DNA of 64,000 bases from Marimonas arenosa (GTDB taxonomy: Bacteria; Pseudomonadota; Alphaproteobacteria; Rhodobacterales; Rhodobacteraceae). Shown here one piece after another: positions 45,775 to 54,250 of this stretch. Location: positions 62,001-126,000 of the forward strand of contig NZ_JANHAX010000006.1 of the NCBI RefSeq assembly GCF_030848945.1, given 5' to 3'. Under the pieces are notes generated by a model that searched no databases, was not told the DNA's origin, and was given only the letters and a program-made list of their open reading frames with translations. Made by a program: the position numbers and the translations under genes. Positions within the stretch are counted from its first letter, which is position 1; the number at the start of each line of letters is the position of its first letter.

Positions 45775-46953
45775 TCAGCCCTCCAGCGGCGGCTCACCCT
45801 GAATCTCCTCCACGCCGGCTAACCGGGCGATCCGCGCAAGCTCGGCATCCAGCTTACCCTGTCGCGCTGGTGTCCACCGGACTCCTGGCTCGACCCAGGT
45901 CATGTCATGAACGAGGACGCCCGACGTACGGTCGGCCCGGGCCTCGATCCGGCCGACGAACCGGTCGCCCTCGAGCAGAGGATATATGTAATAACCCCAA
46001 CGCCGTTTCGCGGCAGGAACGAACATCTCGACGCGATAGTCGAATCCGAACAACCGAGACAGACGGGCACGGTCTCGGATAACAGGATCGAACGGGTTGA
46101 GAATGCGCAACCGCGATGTGGGCTTTTCCAGCCGCGCCAGACGCGCCTCGATATCCGGCAGAGCCCAACCCTTCGTCACGCTCCGATCTGCACCTTCGAT
46201 CTCCACCGGCACCAGCCCGGCACGGTTCGCCGCGATCCACGCCTTCACCTCAGCCGCGCTCATCGCGTCCCAGAAGCGCTGGATCTCACCCGGTGTGCCG
46301 AACCCGATCCGCGCCAGCGCCGCGCGGCACAGCCAGTCGATCTGAGCATTCTCCGCCACCTCCATCTGCCGCAGATCGGCGGGAAACACCCGCTCGCCCA
46401 GATCGTAGAATTTGGCGAAATTTTCACGGTGCGAGGTCGCCAGTTCGCCCGCATACCACATGTAATCCAGCGCCAGCTTGTGCGGCGGGCGCTGCCACAT
46501 ATTTTTGCTGCCTTCCACCTTCGTGTCGAACGCATGTGTCGACAATGGCCCCTCGCGTTCGATCCGGGCCTTGATCTCGGCCCGGCCCGCCGCATCGGGC
46601 ATGCCTTTCCACCAGCCTGCCTCGCGGATCCTTTCCGCGCGTCTTTGGAATTGCCGCTGCCAATAGGGCAGGAAACTCATCGGCAGCACACTGGCATCAT
46701 GCGTGAAATGTTCGAAAATCCCGCGCGCCTTCAACAGCTTGCCCAGCATCGGCTCGCGGTAGTTCTGATTGCGCGACCAAAGAATGTGGTGATGCGCCCG
46801 GGCAATCACCCGGATCGTGTCAAGCTGCACCATTCCCAGGTCGTGGATCAATCGTGGCAGGTCGAGCGGCCCGGCGGGCGTGCCTGCCAGCCCCTGTGCC
46901 TCGAGCCACAGCCAACGCGCCTGCCGGTTGGGGATCTGCAGCGCTGCGTTCAT
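45775..46953 (-). CDS. winged-helix, YcaQ/AlkX-like DNA glycosylase
   Basis: A 392-residue protein of the HTH_42 family. The Q-L-D motif in LGMVQLDTIRVIARAHHHI at ~40 is the catalytic QxD signature of YcaQ/AlkX-type glycosylases, which open DNA interstrand crosslinks and bulky adducts. Later: FEHFTHDASVLPMS, AKRRWGYYIYPLLEGDRFVGRIE. ATG at 46953 overlaps the moaE stop by one base. It is last in a moaD-moaE unit. Confidence 0.85.
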   Translation of the reverse strand: MNAALQIPNRQARWLWLEAQGLAGTPAGPLDLPRLIHDLGMVQLDTIRVIARAHHHILWSRNQNYREPMLGKLLKARGIFEHFTHDASVLPMSFLPYWQRQFQRRAERIREAGWWKGMPDAAGRAEIKARIEREGPLSTHAFDTKVEGSKNMWQRPPHKLALDYMWYAGELATSHRENFAKFYDLGERVFPADLRQMEVAENAQIDWLCRAALARIGFGTPGEIQRFWDAMSAAEVKAWIAANRAGLVPVEIEGADRSVTKGWALPDIEARLARLEKPTSRLRILNPFDPVIRDRARLSRLFGFDYRVEMFVPAAKRRWGYYIYPLLEGDRFVGRIEARADRTSGVLVHDMTWVEPGVRWTPARQGKLDAELARIARLAGVEEIQGEPPLEG

Positions 46954-47393
46954 CACCAGCGACTCAGCGCGTCTTCGTCCTCGTCCTTCGCCGCCACCCA
47001 TTCGGCGCCGTCGGCGGTGTATTCTTTCTTCCAGAACGGTGCACGCGACTTGAGATAGTCCATAAGGAATTCCGCGCCCTGGAAGGCATCGGTCCGGTGT
47101 GGCGCGGCGGTGGCGACCATCATGATCATCTCGCCCGGGCGCATTGTGCCATGGCGGTGGATGACCAGAACGTCGCCCAGCTTGAATCGCCCGACCGCCG
47201 CATGCGCCTGCGCCTCCAGCGCCTTTTCGGTCATACCCGGGTAATGCTCGATCTCCATCCGGTCGAGTCCGTCAGCGACGTCGCGCACGATGCCGGTGAA
47301 GGTCACCACGGCGCCCATCTTGGTATGGCCTTCGGCAAAAGCAGCCGCTTCAACTCCAAAATCAAACGGCTCGACCTGAACCCGGACCTCCAC
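46953..47393 (-). CDS. moaE: molybdopterin synthase catalytic subunit
   Basis: A 146-residue subunit that converts precursor Z/cPMP to molybdopterin with MoaD. Seen: GAVVTFTGIVRDVADGLDRM, LEAQAHAAVGRF, VLVIHRHGTMRPGEMIMMVA and FLMDYLKSRAPFWKKE. GTG start at 47393, one base after the moaD stop. The stop overlaps the glycosylase ATG. Confidence 0.94.
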   Translation of the reverse strand: MEVRVQVEPFDFGVEAAAFAEGHTKMGAVVTFTGIVRDVADGLDRMEIEHYPGMTEKALEAQAHAAVGRFKLGDVLVIHRHGTMRPGEMIMMVATAAPHRTDAFQGAEFLMDYLKSRAPFWKKEYTADGAEWVAAKDEDEDALSRW

Positions 47394-47394
47394 C

Positions 47395-47640
47395 TCAGCC
47401 TCCCGTCATCGGCGGAAAAAATGCGACCTCGCGCACGCCTTCGAGTCGCGCATCGAAATCGGCGAGTTCTTGGTCCAACGCCACCCTTAGCGCGCTCAGA
47501 TCGGTGAAGGCCGCGTTGTAACGTTCCTCGCGCGCCTTCAGTTCCTCGACCAGGTCCGCCACGGTTGCGGCCTGAGTTTCGACGGTTTCGCGCGGCAGGC
47601 CGATGCGCTCACGCACCCAGGCAAAATAGAGCACCTCCAT
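47395..47640 (-). CDS. moaD: molybdopterin synthase sulphur carrier subunit
   Basis: An 81-residue ubiquitin-fold protein. It starts MEVLYFAWVRERIGLP and ends PMTGG; the terminal Gly-Gly is adenylylated and thiocarboxylated. It shares its start with the pgsA stop by one base (TGATG arrangement) and is one base ahead of moaE. Confidence 0.94.
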   Translation of the reverse strand: MEVLYFAWVRERIGLPRETVETQAATVADLVEELKAREERYNAAFTDLSALRVALDQELADFDARLEGVREVAFFPPMTGG

Positions 47641-48263
47641 CAGTCATCCTCTCTCAGATAGGGCAACGCCTTGCGGAAGTATTCCCAGCCCGTCACCAGC
47701 GTGAGCAGCGCCGCGAACCACAACAGCCCTACGCCGACCCGCCCGGCCCAAAGCCGGAAATCGAGATACCGCTGCTCGGCCAGAAGATCGCCCGCCACTT
47801 CCTTGACCTCCGCCTGGTGCTCGAAAATTCCCTGCGAAAACAGCACCGCGATGGCAACCATCTGCAAGGTGGTCTTCCACTTGGCCAGGTTGGTGACTGC
47901 CAGCGTGCCGGCCGTGTCGCCAAGAAACTCGCGCAGGCCGGAAACGAACACCTCGCGGAAGATGATGATCGTCGCGGGCAGCACAAGCCAGGGAGTCCAG
48001 GTCGAGTAGCCGCAGATCACCAGCAACGCGATCACCACCATCGCCTTGTCGGCGATCGGGTCCAGCATCGTGCCGATCTTTGTCTGCTGCTTCCAGGCTC
48101 GCGCCAGATAGCCATCGAACCAGTCGGTGACCGAGGCCCCAACGAACAGCAAAAGCGCGAACCAGTCAGCATAGGGCCTTGTGAAATAGAGGAACATCAC
48201 CGGCACCATCGGCGCCGCCAACAACCGCAGAGCGGTCAGGATATTCGGGATCGTCCACGTCAT
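47640..48263 (-). CDS. pgsA: CDP-diacylglycerol-glycerol-3-phosphate 3-phosphatidyltransferase
   Basis: A 207-residue membrane enzyme making phosphatidylglycerol phosphate. The CDP-alcohol phosphotransferase motif is complete: D50-G-Y-L-A-R ... G64-T-M-L-D68-P-I-A-D72, with VTDWFD upstream. Several helices follow. Its stop overlaps moaD by one base. The terminator of uvrC lies just upstream, so it probably has its own promoter. Confidence 0.95.
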   Translation of the reverse strand: MTWTIPNILTALRLLAAPMVPVMFLYFTRPYADWFALLLFVGASVTDWFDGYLARAWKQQTKIGTMLDPIADKAMVVIALLVICGYSTWTPWLVLPATIIIFREVFVSGLREFLGDTAGTLAVTNLAKWKTTLQMVAIAVLFSQGIFEHQAEVKEVAGDLLAEQRYLDFRLWAGRVGVGLLWFAALLTLVTGWEYFRKALPYLREDD

Positions 48264-48337
48264 CGCGGCTGTTCTAGCGCGCTTTCAGAGCCGGGAAAAG
48301 GCAGACTGTCGGGTCAGGGCGCTCGTCCGCCTTTGTT

Positions 48338-48373
48338 AAAAGGTCTCGCGGGGCGGACCGCATGGTCCGAGAC
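48338..48373 (-). terminator. intrinsic terminator of uvrC
   Basis: Minus strand: GTCTC-GGACC-ATGC-GGTCC then CGCCCCGC bulge and GAGAC, followed by CCTTTT. It begins nine bases after the uvrC stop and lies upstream of pgsA. Confidence 0.65.
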
Positions 48374-48381
48374 GCGGCCCC

Positions 48382-50259
48382 TCAGCCATTTTCGTGGAAG
48401 AAGTCATAGATGGTTTCGGCCAGATTGTCCGACACGCCTTCGACCGCCTTGAGATCGGACAGTGCCGCCCGGCTCACCGCCTTGGCACTGCCGAAATGCC
48501 GGAGCAGTGCCCGCTTGCGGGTCGCCCCCACCCCGGGGATATCATCGAGCGGCGTGACGCCAACGGCCTTGGCCCGTTTGGCGCGGTGGGTGCCGATTGC
48601 GAAGCGATGCGCTTCGTCTCGCAGACGTTGGATGAAATAGAGCACCGGGTCGTTGTGCCTCAAAGCGAAGGGGCGCGCTCCGGGGCGGTGGAATTCTTCT
48701 TTTCCAGCATCGCGATCGATCCCCTTGGCGACACCAACCACCGGAATGTCCGCCACGCCGATCTCGTCCATGATCTGTTTTACGGCCGAAACCTGTCCTG
48801 CTCCACCGTCGATCAGCAGCAGGTCGGGCCAGTGGCCCTCCTGGCGGTCGGGATCTTCCTTCAGCAACCGCTTGAAGCGTCGGGTCAGAACCTCTTTCAT
48901 CATGCCGAAATCGTCGCCTGGGCTGAGGCTGTCATCACGGATGTTGAACTTGCGATAACCGTTCTTCATGAAGCCGTCCGACCCCGCCACGATCATCGCT
49001 CCGACCGCGTGGGCGCCCTGAATATGCGAGTTGTCGTAGACCTCGATACGCTGCGGCGGGTTATCCAGCCCGAACGCCTCGGCCACGCCTTTGAGCAGCC
49101 TCGCCTGCGTCGCCGTCTCGGCCATCTTGCGTGCCAAGCTTTGCTGGGCGTTCCTTGCAGCCGAGGATACCAGTTCGGCCTTTTCGCCCCGCTGCGGCAC
49201 AAGAATCTCAACCTTGCGCCCCGCCCTCTCCGACAGGGCCAAGGCCATCAGGTCGGCATTCTCGATCGGATGCGACAACAGCAGCTGTTTCGGCGGCTCC
49301 TTGCTGTCGTAGAATTGTCCGACAAAGGCTTCCAGCACCTCGGCTGCCTCGATCTCGGACGAACCCACGCGGGGATAGAAGTCGCGGTTGCCCCAGTTCT
49401 GGTTGGCGCGGACGAAAAACACCTGCACACAGGCCTGCCCGTTCTCGAGATGCAGCGCGATGACATCGGCCTCCGCGGTCGACCGCGGGTTGATTCCCTG
49501 GGCCGTCTGCACCTGGGTCAGTGCCTGAATCCGGTCGCGCAGCGCCGCGGCCTTCTCAAATTCCAATCCCTCCGAGGCCGCCTGCATCTCGGTGGCCAGC
49601 TTCTCCTGGATCTGGGTCGAACGGCCCGAGAGATAGCGCTCGGCATCGCGCACCGACTCGGCGTAATCCGCTTCGCTGATCTTACCGACACACGGCGCGG
49701 TGCAGCGCTTGATCTGGTATTGCAGGCAAGGCCGCGTGCGGCTTTCGAACATCGCGTTGGAACAGTTTCTGAGCAGGAACACCCGCTGCAACTGCGCCAG
49801 CGCGCGGTTGACCGCGCCGGCACTGGCGAAGGGGCCGTAGTACTGGCCCTTCTCCTTCTTGGCGCCGCGGTGCTTCTTGATCATCGGGAAGGCATGATCG
49901 GTGACTAGGATGTTCGGGAACGACTTGTCGTCGCGCAACAACACGTTGTAACGCGGCTTGAGCTGCTTGATCAGATTCTGTTCCAACAGCAGCGCCTCGG
50001 TTTCTGTCCGCGTCGTCAGGAACATCATCGAGGCGGTCTCGCGGACCATGCGTTGGATGCGCGCCGAATGCCCTGTGGGGCGCGCATAGTTCGACACCCG
50101 CGCGCGCAGGTTCCGCGCCTTGCCGACATACAGCACCCGGTTCTGGGCATCGAGCATGCGATAGACACCGGGAGAGCTGTCAAGCGTCTTGAGATAGCCG
50201 GCGATCACTTCGTGCCCGCCTTTCCCTTGGGTCAACTTTTCGTCACTCTGCTCAACCAT
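48382..50259 (-). CDS. uvrC: excinuclease ABC subunit C
   Basis: A 625-residue nucleotide-excision-repair nuclease. Domains in order: GIY-YIG endonuclease ([22 protein letters not shown]), UVR motif ([17 protein letters not shown]), central Cys-rich [16 protein letters not shown], RNase H-like endonuclease ([20 protein letters not shown]) and a C-terminal helix-hairpin-helix pair ([17 protein letters not shown]). Length is normal. A LexA-like site and a DnaA box lie 75-90 bases upstream. Confidence 0.97.
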   Translation of the reverse strand: MVEQSDEKLTQGKGGHEVIAGYLKTLDSSPGVYRMLDAQNRVLYVGKARNLRARVSNYARPTGHSARIQRMVRETASMMFLTTRTETEALLLEQNLIKQLKPRYNVLLRDDKSFPNILVTDHAFPMIKKHRGAKKEKGQYYGPFASAGAVNRALAQLQRVFLLRNCSNAMFESRTRPCLQYQIKRCTAPCVGKISEADYAESVRDAERYLSGRSTQIQEKLATEMQAASEGLEFEKAAALRDRIQALTQVQTAQGINPRSTAEADVIALHLENGQACVQVFFVRANQNWGNRDFYPRVGSSEIEAAEVLEAFVGQFYDSKEPPKQLLLSHPIENADLMALALSERAGRKVEILVPQRGEKAELVSSAARNAQQSLARKMAETATQARLLKGVAEAFGLDNPPQRIEVYDNSHIQGAHAVGAMIVAGSDGFMKNGYRKFNIRDDSLSPGDDFGMMKEVLTRRFKRLLKEDPDRQEGHWPDLLLIDGGAGQVSAVKQIMDEIGVADIPVVGVAKGIDRDAGKEEFHRPGARPFALRHNDPVLYFIQRLRDEAHRFAIGTHRAKRAKAVGVTPLDDIPGVGATRKRALLRHFGSAKAVSRAALSDLKAVEGVSDNLAETIYDFFHENG

Positions 50260-50331
50260 TTTCGTGCTTGCCTGATTCTCCGTCGCTGCTGCAATGTTAC
50301 GGGTCCGGGAGCAAGAGGAAAGGCATCCACC

Positions 50332-50346
50332 GAACCTGTGGATAAC
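50332..50346 (-). promoter_or_regulatory. DnaA box overlapping a LexA-like box upstream of uvrC
   Basis: The minus strand reads GTTATCCACAGGTTC. TTATCCACA (50337-50345) is an exact DnaA-box consensus. The same 15 bases fit the alphaproteobacterial LexA pattern GTTC-N7-GTTC with one mismatch (GTTA-N7-GTTC). Location upstream of an SOS-type repair gene favours LexA; both readings are based on pattern alone. Confidence 0.45.
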
Positions 50347-50370
50347 TGCGGGGGTATCTTTGGGTCAGGT

Positions 50371-50515
50371 CTGATTTTTCCTTGTTTTCGGCCCGCTTCC
50401 TTGTTTTGCCTAAAAAATAGGCGCTTTACTAAGGTATTGTTTTTGCGATTTATTTTTTCATCCAATTGGCAAAATATTGAAAACATTAAAGTTTTCGCAA
50501 CGCATTTGTAACGCT
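50371..50515. other. AT-rich structured segment upstream of uvrC
   Basis: About 150 bases much poorer in GC than the rest. It holds TTCCTTGTTTT twice (50378-50388, 50397-50407), an inverted repeat GCCTA-AAAAA-TAGGC (50408-50422) and long T/A runs such as GATTTATTTTTT. No coding frame. It may hold the uvrC promoter; an origin-like role is discussed in findings. Confidence 0.55.
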
Positions 50516-50572
50516 TTCGTGCGCAGTGCAAAACTTGGATACGGCATGTAGGTTCCGACGCCGGATCAGCCG

Positions 50573-51367
50573 TTATTCAACGCCCAGAACGTCCGGTGTC
50601 TGCCAGCTCAGATGCTGGCCACCATCGACGCAGAGAAGCTGCCCGGTTACCGCCGGTGCGTCGAGGAAATAGCCCAGCGCGGCGGTGATGTCCTGCGGGT
50701 TTGCGCCGCGCTTCAGCACCGTGTTCTGCCGCTGCCGGGCGAAATGCTCAGAGCTCTGCCGCGCCCCGATCAGCGTCGGGCCCGGGCCAATGGCATTGAC
50801 CCGGACATCCGGCGCCAAACCCTGTGCCGCAGTCTGGGTCAGTGCCCAAAGCCCCATCTTGGCGATGGTGTAGGACGCAAACTCGGGCGTAAGCTTGCGC
50901 ACCCGCTGATCGATCATGTTGACGATGAGCGCTTGCGCCAGAGGTTCGCCGTTGTCATCGGCAACTGTGGCCGGCGCCTGCGCAGCAAACTGCTGGCTCA
51001 GCACGAAGGGTGCGCGCAGGTTCGATTCCATGTGCCGGTCCCAGCTTTCGCGACTGCCGGTCTTCAGCGTGTCGTATTCAAAAATCGACGCGTTGTTTAT
51101 CAGGCAGGTCAATGGCCGGTCCAGCGCCTCGGCGGCCCGGGCCACTAGCGGCACCACCTGTCCCTCGTCGAGTAGATCAGCCTGTAACGCGACCGCGCCC
51201 GCGCCCAACACGTCCAGTTCAGCCACCAGCGCTTCGGCCTTATCGGTGTTGGAGAAGAAATGTACGGCCACGTCGAACCCGCGGCCCGCCAGATAGCGTG
51301 CCATCGCCGCCCCCAAACGGTCGGCTCCGCCGGTGATCAGCGCCCCACGTCTCGCTGCGCCCGTCAT
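50573..51367 (-). CDS. SDR-family oxidoreductase, FolM/pteridine-reductase-like
   Basis: A 264-residue short-chain dehydrogenase. NAD(P) motif ITGGADRLGAAMARYL, NNAS near 91, catalytic Y166-x3-K170 (SYTIAK) and C-terminal VTGQLLCVDGGQHLSW. The usual catalytic Ser upstream is replaced in VNMIDQRV, as in FolM/pteridine reductases whose motif also has Asp there. A dihydromonapterin/dihydrofolate reductase role is possible. Its start overlaps the antiporter stop by four bases. Confidence 0.8.
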   Translation of the reverse strand: MTGAARRGALITGGADRLGAAMARYLAGRGFDVAVHFFSNTDKAEALVAELDVLGAGAVALQADLLDEGQVVPLVARAAEALDRPLTCLINNASIFEYDTLKTGSRESWDRHMESNLRAPFVLSQQFAAQAPATVADDNGEPLAQALIVNMIDQRVRKLTPEFASYTIAKMGLWALTQTAAQGLAPDVRVNAIGPGPTLIGARQSSEHFARQRQNTVLKRGANPQDITAALGYFLDAPAVTGQLLCVDGGQHLSWQTPDVLGVE

Positions 51368-52323
51368 GCCAGCACCATCACAACATAGCCGACATAAAGC
51401 GCCGTCAGCAGCGCCCCCCAGGCACGGGTGATGTTCTGCCGGAGGAAGACGAAGGGGATCAGCAGCACCGACGCGCCCAGCATCACCCAGAGGTCGAAAT
51501 CGAGGAATTCCTGATCAACCGGGATATCCCCGACCAGCGCGGTAATACCGATAATGGCAAGCAGGTTGAACATGTTCGAACCGATCACGTTGCCCAACGC
51601 CACATCGGCTTGCTGCCGCACCGCCGCCATCACGGTGGTAGCCAACTCGGGCAGCGACGTGCCCACCGCCACCAGTGTCAGCCCGATGACGACCTCGGTG
51701 ACGTCGAACATCCGCGCGATGTTGATCGAGGCATCAACCAGCAGATCCGCCCCGAGCGGCAAGCCGACGAGTCCCAGCGCCAGGTAGACCAGGATCTTCC
51801 ACCATGGCATGTCGGGGTCGGCGCCTTCGACCTCTTCCTCCTCGTCTGCTTCCAACGCCAGACCCGCCATCTCGCGCCGGTGACGGCGGGCGTGCAGGAA
51901 ACTGTCGCCCAGCACGAAGGCCAGTGCCAGGAGCAAAAGCATCCCCGCCACCCAGTCGAACACACCCCGGAAGGCCAACCCGATGAACAGCACCGACCCG
52001 GTGAGCATGAAGACATAGGTCTTGCGGGTTTCGCATTCCGAACTGTTGAGCGTTGCCAGAAGAGCCGGGATGCCCAGCACCAGCAGCACGTTGGCGGTGT
52101 TCGAGCCCACCACGTTGCCCATCGCAATCCCCGGCGCGTTGTCAGCCAGCGCCCGGATCGCGATCAGAAGTTCGGGAGCCGAAGTGCCGAAGGCGACGAT
52201 AGTCAGTGACACAATCAGCGCCGGCACACCCAACCGCAGGCTCATGTTCACGGCCCCGCGCACCAAGCTGTCGCCCGCCAGCAGCAGGATCACAAGGCCG
52301 AGCGTGGCATAGAACAAATCCAT
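51364..52323 (-). CDS. calcium/sodium antiporter (CaCA family)
   Basis: A 319-residue YrbG-type cation exchanger. The duplicated alpha repeats are seen: FGTSAPELLIAIRALADN with GNVVGSNTANVLLV, and VGTSLPELATTVMAAV with GNVIGSNMFNLLAI, holding the ion-binding acidic residues. About ten helices with an acidic cytoplasmic loop (EADEEEEVEG). First of a leftward pair with the SDR. Confidence 0.92.
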   Translation of the reverse strand: MDLFYATLGLVILLLAGDSLVRGAVNMSLRLGVPALIVSLTIVAFGTSAPELLIAIRALADNAPGIAMGNVVGSNTANVLLVLGIPALLATLNSSECETRKTYVFMLTGSVLFIGLAFRGVFDWVAGMLLLLALAFVLGDSFLHARRHRREMAGLALEADEEEEVEGADPDMPWWKILVYLALGLVGLPLGADLLVDASINIARMFDVTEVVIGLTLVAVGTSLPELATTVMAAVRQQADVALGNVIGSNMFNLLAIIGITALVGDIPVDQEFLDFDLWVMLGASVLLIPFVFLRQNITRAWGALLTALYVGYVVMVLA

Positions 52324-52326
52324 GCG

Positions 52327-52491
52327 TCAGCCTTTCCCGCCGCAATCGCAGGGTCCGCGCCCGATGCGGAAGCGACCGCATTTCGGGCAGCGCCTGTCGG
52401 CAAGCCGCTTCGCGCCCGGCATGCGCAGCTTGCCAAACATGCCGAGGATGGCAATGAAGACGAGGAAAAGGACGACGATCTTGGACAGCAT
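52327..52491 (-). CDS. 54-residue membrane microprotein with zinc-ribbon-like tail
   Basis: An ATG-to-TGA frame giving one hydrophobic helix (MLSKIVVLFLVFIAILGMFG), a basic linker (KLRMPGAKRLADRR) and CPKCGRFRIGRGPCDCGGKG, with four cysteines in CxxC and CxC pattern likely to bind zinc. It sits between the antiporter (four bases away) and the S49 peptidase (three bases away), so it belongs to the operon. Unknown function; I believe similar short proteins exist in related genomes. Confidence 0.7.
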   Translation of the reverse strand: MLSKIVVLFLVFIAILGMFGKLRMPGAKRLADRRCPKCGRFRIGRGPCDCGGKG

Positions 52492-52494
52492 GCG

Positions 52495-53286
52495 CTACAG
52501 CCCGAACCGGGAAAACAGCGCCCGCTCTTCCACCGCCGCAAAGGTATCCTCGGCCAGCGCCGCACCGAATCGGCTCATCCAGGGTTTGCGGCGGCCATAC
52601 GGGATCAACTTAACGTCGTCGCCGTACAGATCCTTAAGCTTTGGTTCGAGATGTCCGATCCCGTCGATCAAACCCAGTTCCTGTGCCCGGCCGGCCAGCC
52701 AGAATTCACCGTCAAAGATATCTTCCTCGCCCAGACGGTCCCTTCGGGAGGTCTTCACAAGCTCGATGAAAACCTGGTGCATCTGGTCAAGGATCGCCTG
52801 CAACCGCGACACGTCTTCGGGTTTTTCCGGCCGGAATGGATCGAGCTGCGATTTCGACTTGCCGGCGGTATAGATACGTCGCTCGATGCCGTGGCTGGCG
52901 ATGAATTCGTGCGCTCCGAACCCACCCGAGATCACGCCGATCGAGCCGACGATCGATGCCGCGTCGGCAAAGATGTCGTCGGCGGCGCAGGCCAGCCAGT
53001 ACCCGCCCGAAGCCGCCACATCCTCTATGAAGGCATGCACCGGGATGTCCTTTTCCTCGGCCAACCGCCGGATGCGCGCGGCGATGCGCGCGCTCTGCAC
53101 CGGGCTGCCGCCGGGCGAATTGATCAGCAGCGCCACAGCCTGCGGCTTACCGCGCCTGAAGGCCTTTTCGATGATGGGGCCCAGCGCTTCATCATTGAGC
53201 GGCAGCCGCCCAGGGCCGATTGCCCCCTGCAGCCGGATCACCGCCACCCGTGCGGGGGCCTTCAAGAAAGGGATGAAACGTTTCAT
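52495..53286 (-). CDS. S49 family peptidase (SppA/SohB-like)
   Basis: A 263-residue Ser/Lys protease. Core motifs: VALLINSPGGSPVQSARI, the nucleophile in DVAASGGYWLACAAD (Ser93), VGSIGVISGGFGAHEF and the candidate lysine in YTAGKSKSQLDPF near 143-145. It is the short, single-domain form. No signal peptide is obvious after ATG 53286. It may process membrane or signal peptides. Confidence 0.88.
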   Translation of the reverse strand: MKRFIPFLKAPARVAVIRLQGAIGPGRLPLNDEALGPIIEKAFRRGKPQAVALLINSPGGSPVQSARIAARIRRLAEEKDIPVHAFIEDVAASGGYWLACAADDIFADAASIVGSIGVISGGFGAHEFIASHGIERRIYTAGKSKSQLDPFRPEKPEDVSRLQAILDQMHQVFIELVKTSRRDRLGEEDIFDGEFWLAGRAQELGLIDGIGHLEPKLKDLYGDDVKLIPYGRRKPWMSRFGAALAEDTFAAVEERALFSRFGL

Positions 53287-53338
53287 TCCTGCCCATGTAG
53301 AGGCGCGGGTGGCAAGAGACAAGCCGGGCCGGGAAAGC

Positions 53339-53380
53339 CACCGGTCAACTTCCCACAAATATCCCCGCCGGAGGCATAAA
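53339..53380. repeat. short intergenic repeat-like sequence
   Basis: CCCACAAATATCCCCGCCGG and the adjacent GGAGGCATAAAAGT resemble the CACAAATA-CCCC core of the 34066 repeat but without the GGGGGC/GCCCCC hairpin. The partial match may be a diverged copy. Confidence 0.35.
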
Positions 53381-53499
53381 AGTCACGCGGCTCTTGCCAC
53401 ACGGTTGCACTGTCCCTGCGATGTCCCAGCTATGCCGCAAACTGGCTATCAAGCAATGTCGCGCGCGTGCTAGCGCGCGGCCAAGGGAAGAGTTATCCA

Positions 53500-54217
53500 G
53501 GCTTGGAACCATCTTATTGCCGGCATCGCCTTCATCATCGCGGCGATGGTGGCGATCACGGTCAATGACGTGTTGGTCAAGCAACTTTCGGGCGGCTGCC
53601 TGCTGCACAGGATCCTGCCGATCTGTTCTGGCATCGGTCTGATGTTCGCGCTTATGATCGTCCAACTCGAAGGCGGCTGGAGCATTCTGCGCATCGCCAC
53701 AGCCGGCCTGCACGCCCCGCGCGGCTTCGTGACCGTGGTCTCGAACCACACCTTCTCCACCGCCTTGACCGTTATCCCGCAGGCCAATGCCACGGCGCTG
53801 TATTTCGCCGCCCAACTGATGATCCCGCCCCTGTCGATCCCGCTTCTTGGCAAGCCGGTCGGGCCGATGCGGCTCGGAGCCTTGGTCGCGGCCTTTCTCG
53901 GCCTGGTTCTAGTGCTCGAACCTCGGCACCGGGTGGTATTGGCCGCTGGATCCTTTCGCTGCCGGTCATTTCCGCGGGGATCGGCCGAACGATATCTCTG
54001 ACCTGACACAGGGCCGGCGCCGCCCCCGTCGCAGCTTTCGAAGACAGAGGCCTGCCGCTGGCGATCTTCCGGGACGGGCTCATCTGGGACGAATTGCCGG
54101 GTCGCTGGGCACTTTGGGAGGATCTTTCTCATCGGTGGCGCCGGGCTGTTCGAGTTCTTTCGCGAACGGGCCATACTGCGGCCGATGATCCATCGACGGA
54201 TCCACCGGCGCGACTGA
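53500..54217 (+). pseudogene. decayed EamA/DMT-family transporter
   Basis: Frames of the + strand give QAWNHLIAGIAFIIAAMVAI and ITVNDVLVKQLSGG, PRGFVTVVSNHTFSTALTVI, ATALYFAAQLMIPPLSIPLL, and, in a shifted frame near the end, FLIGGAGLFEFFRERAILRP then a stop at 54215-54217. These are first-repeat and C-terminal pieces of a DMT transporter. The start codon is missing, a stop/frameshift interrupts at ~54001, another shift occurs at ~54117, and the middle helices are absent. It is a non-functional remnant. Confidence 0.75.
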
Positions 54218-54250
54218 TTGGGCGATCGACTGAGAGAGGCCCTGGCCGTC

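Noticed and set aside
50332..50530. chromosomal origin of replication
   Set aside because: Only one perfect DnaA box is seen, and none of the usual origin neighbours are present. A uvrC promoter explains most of the features.
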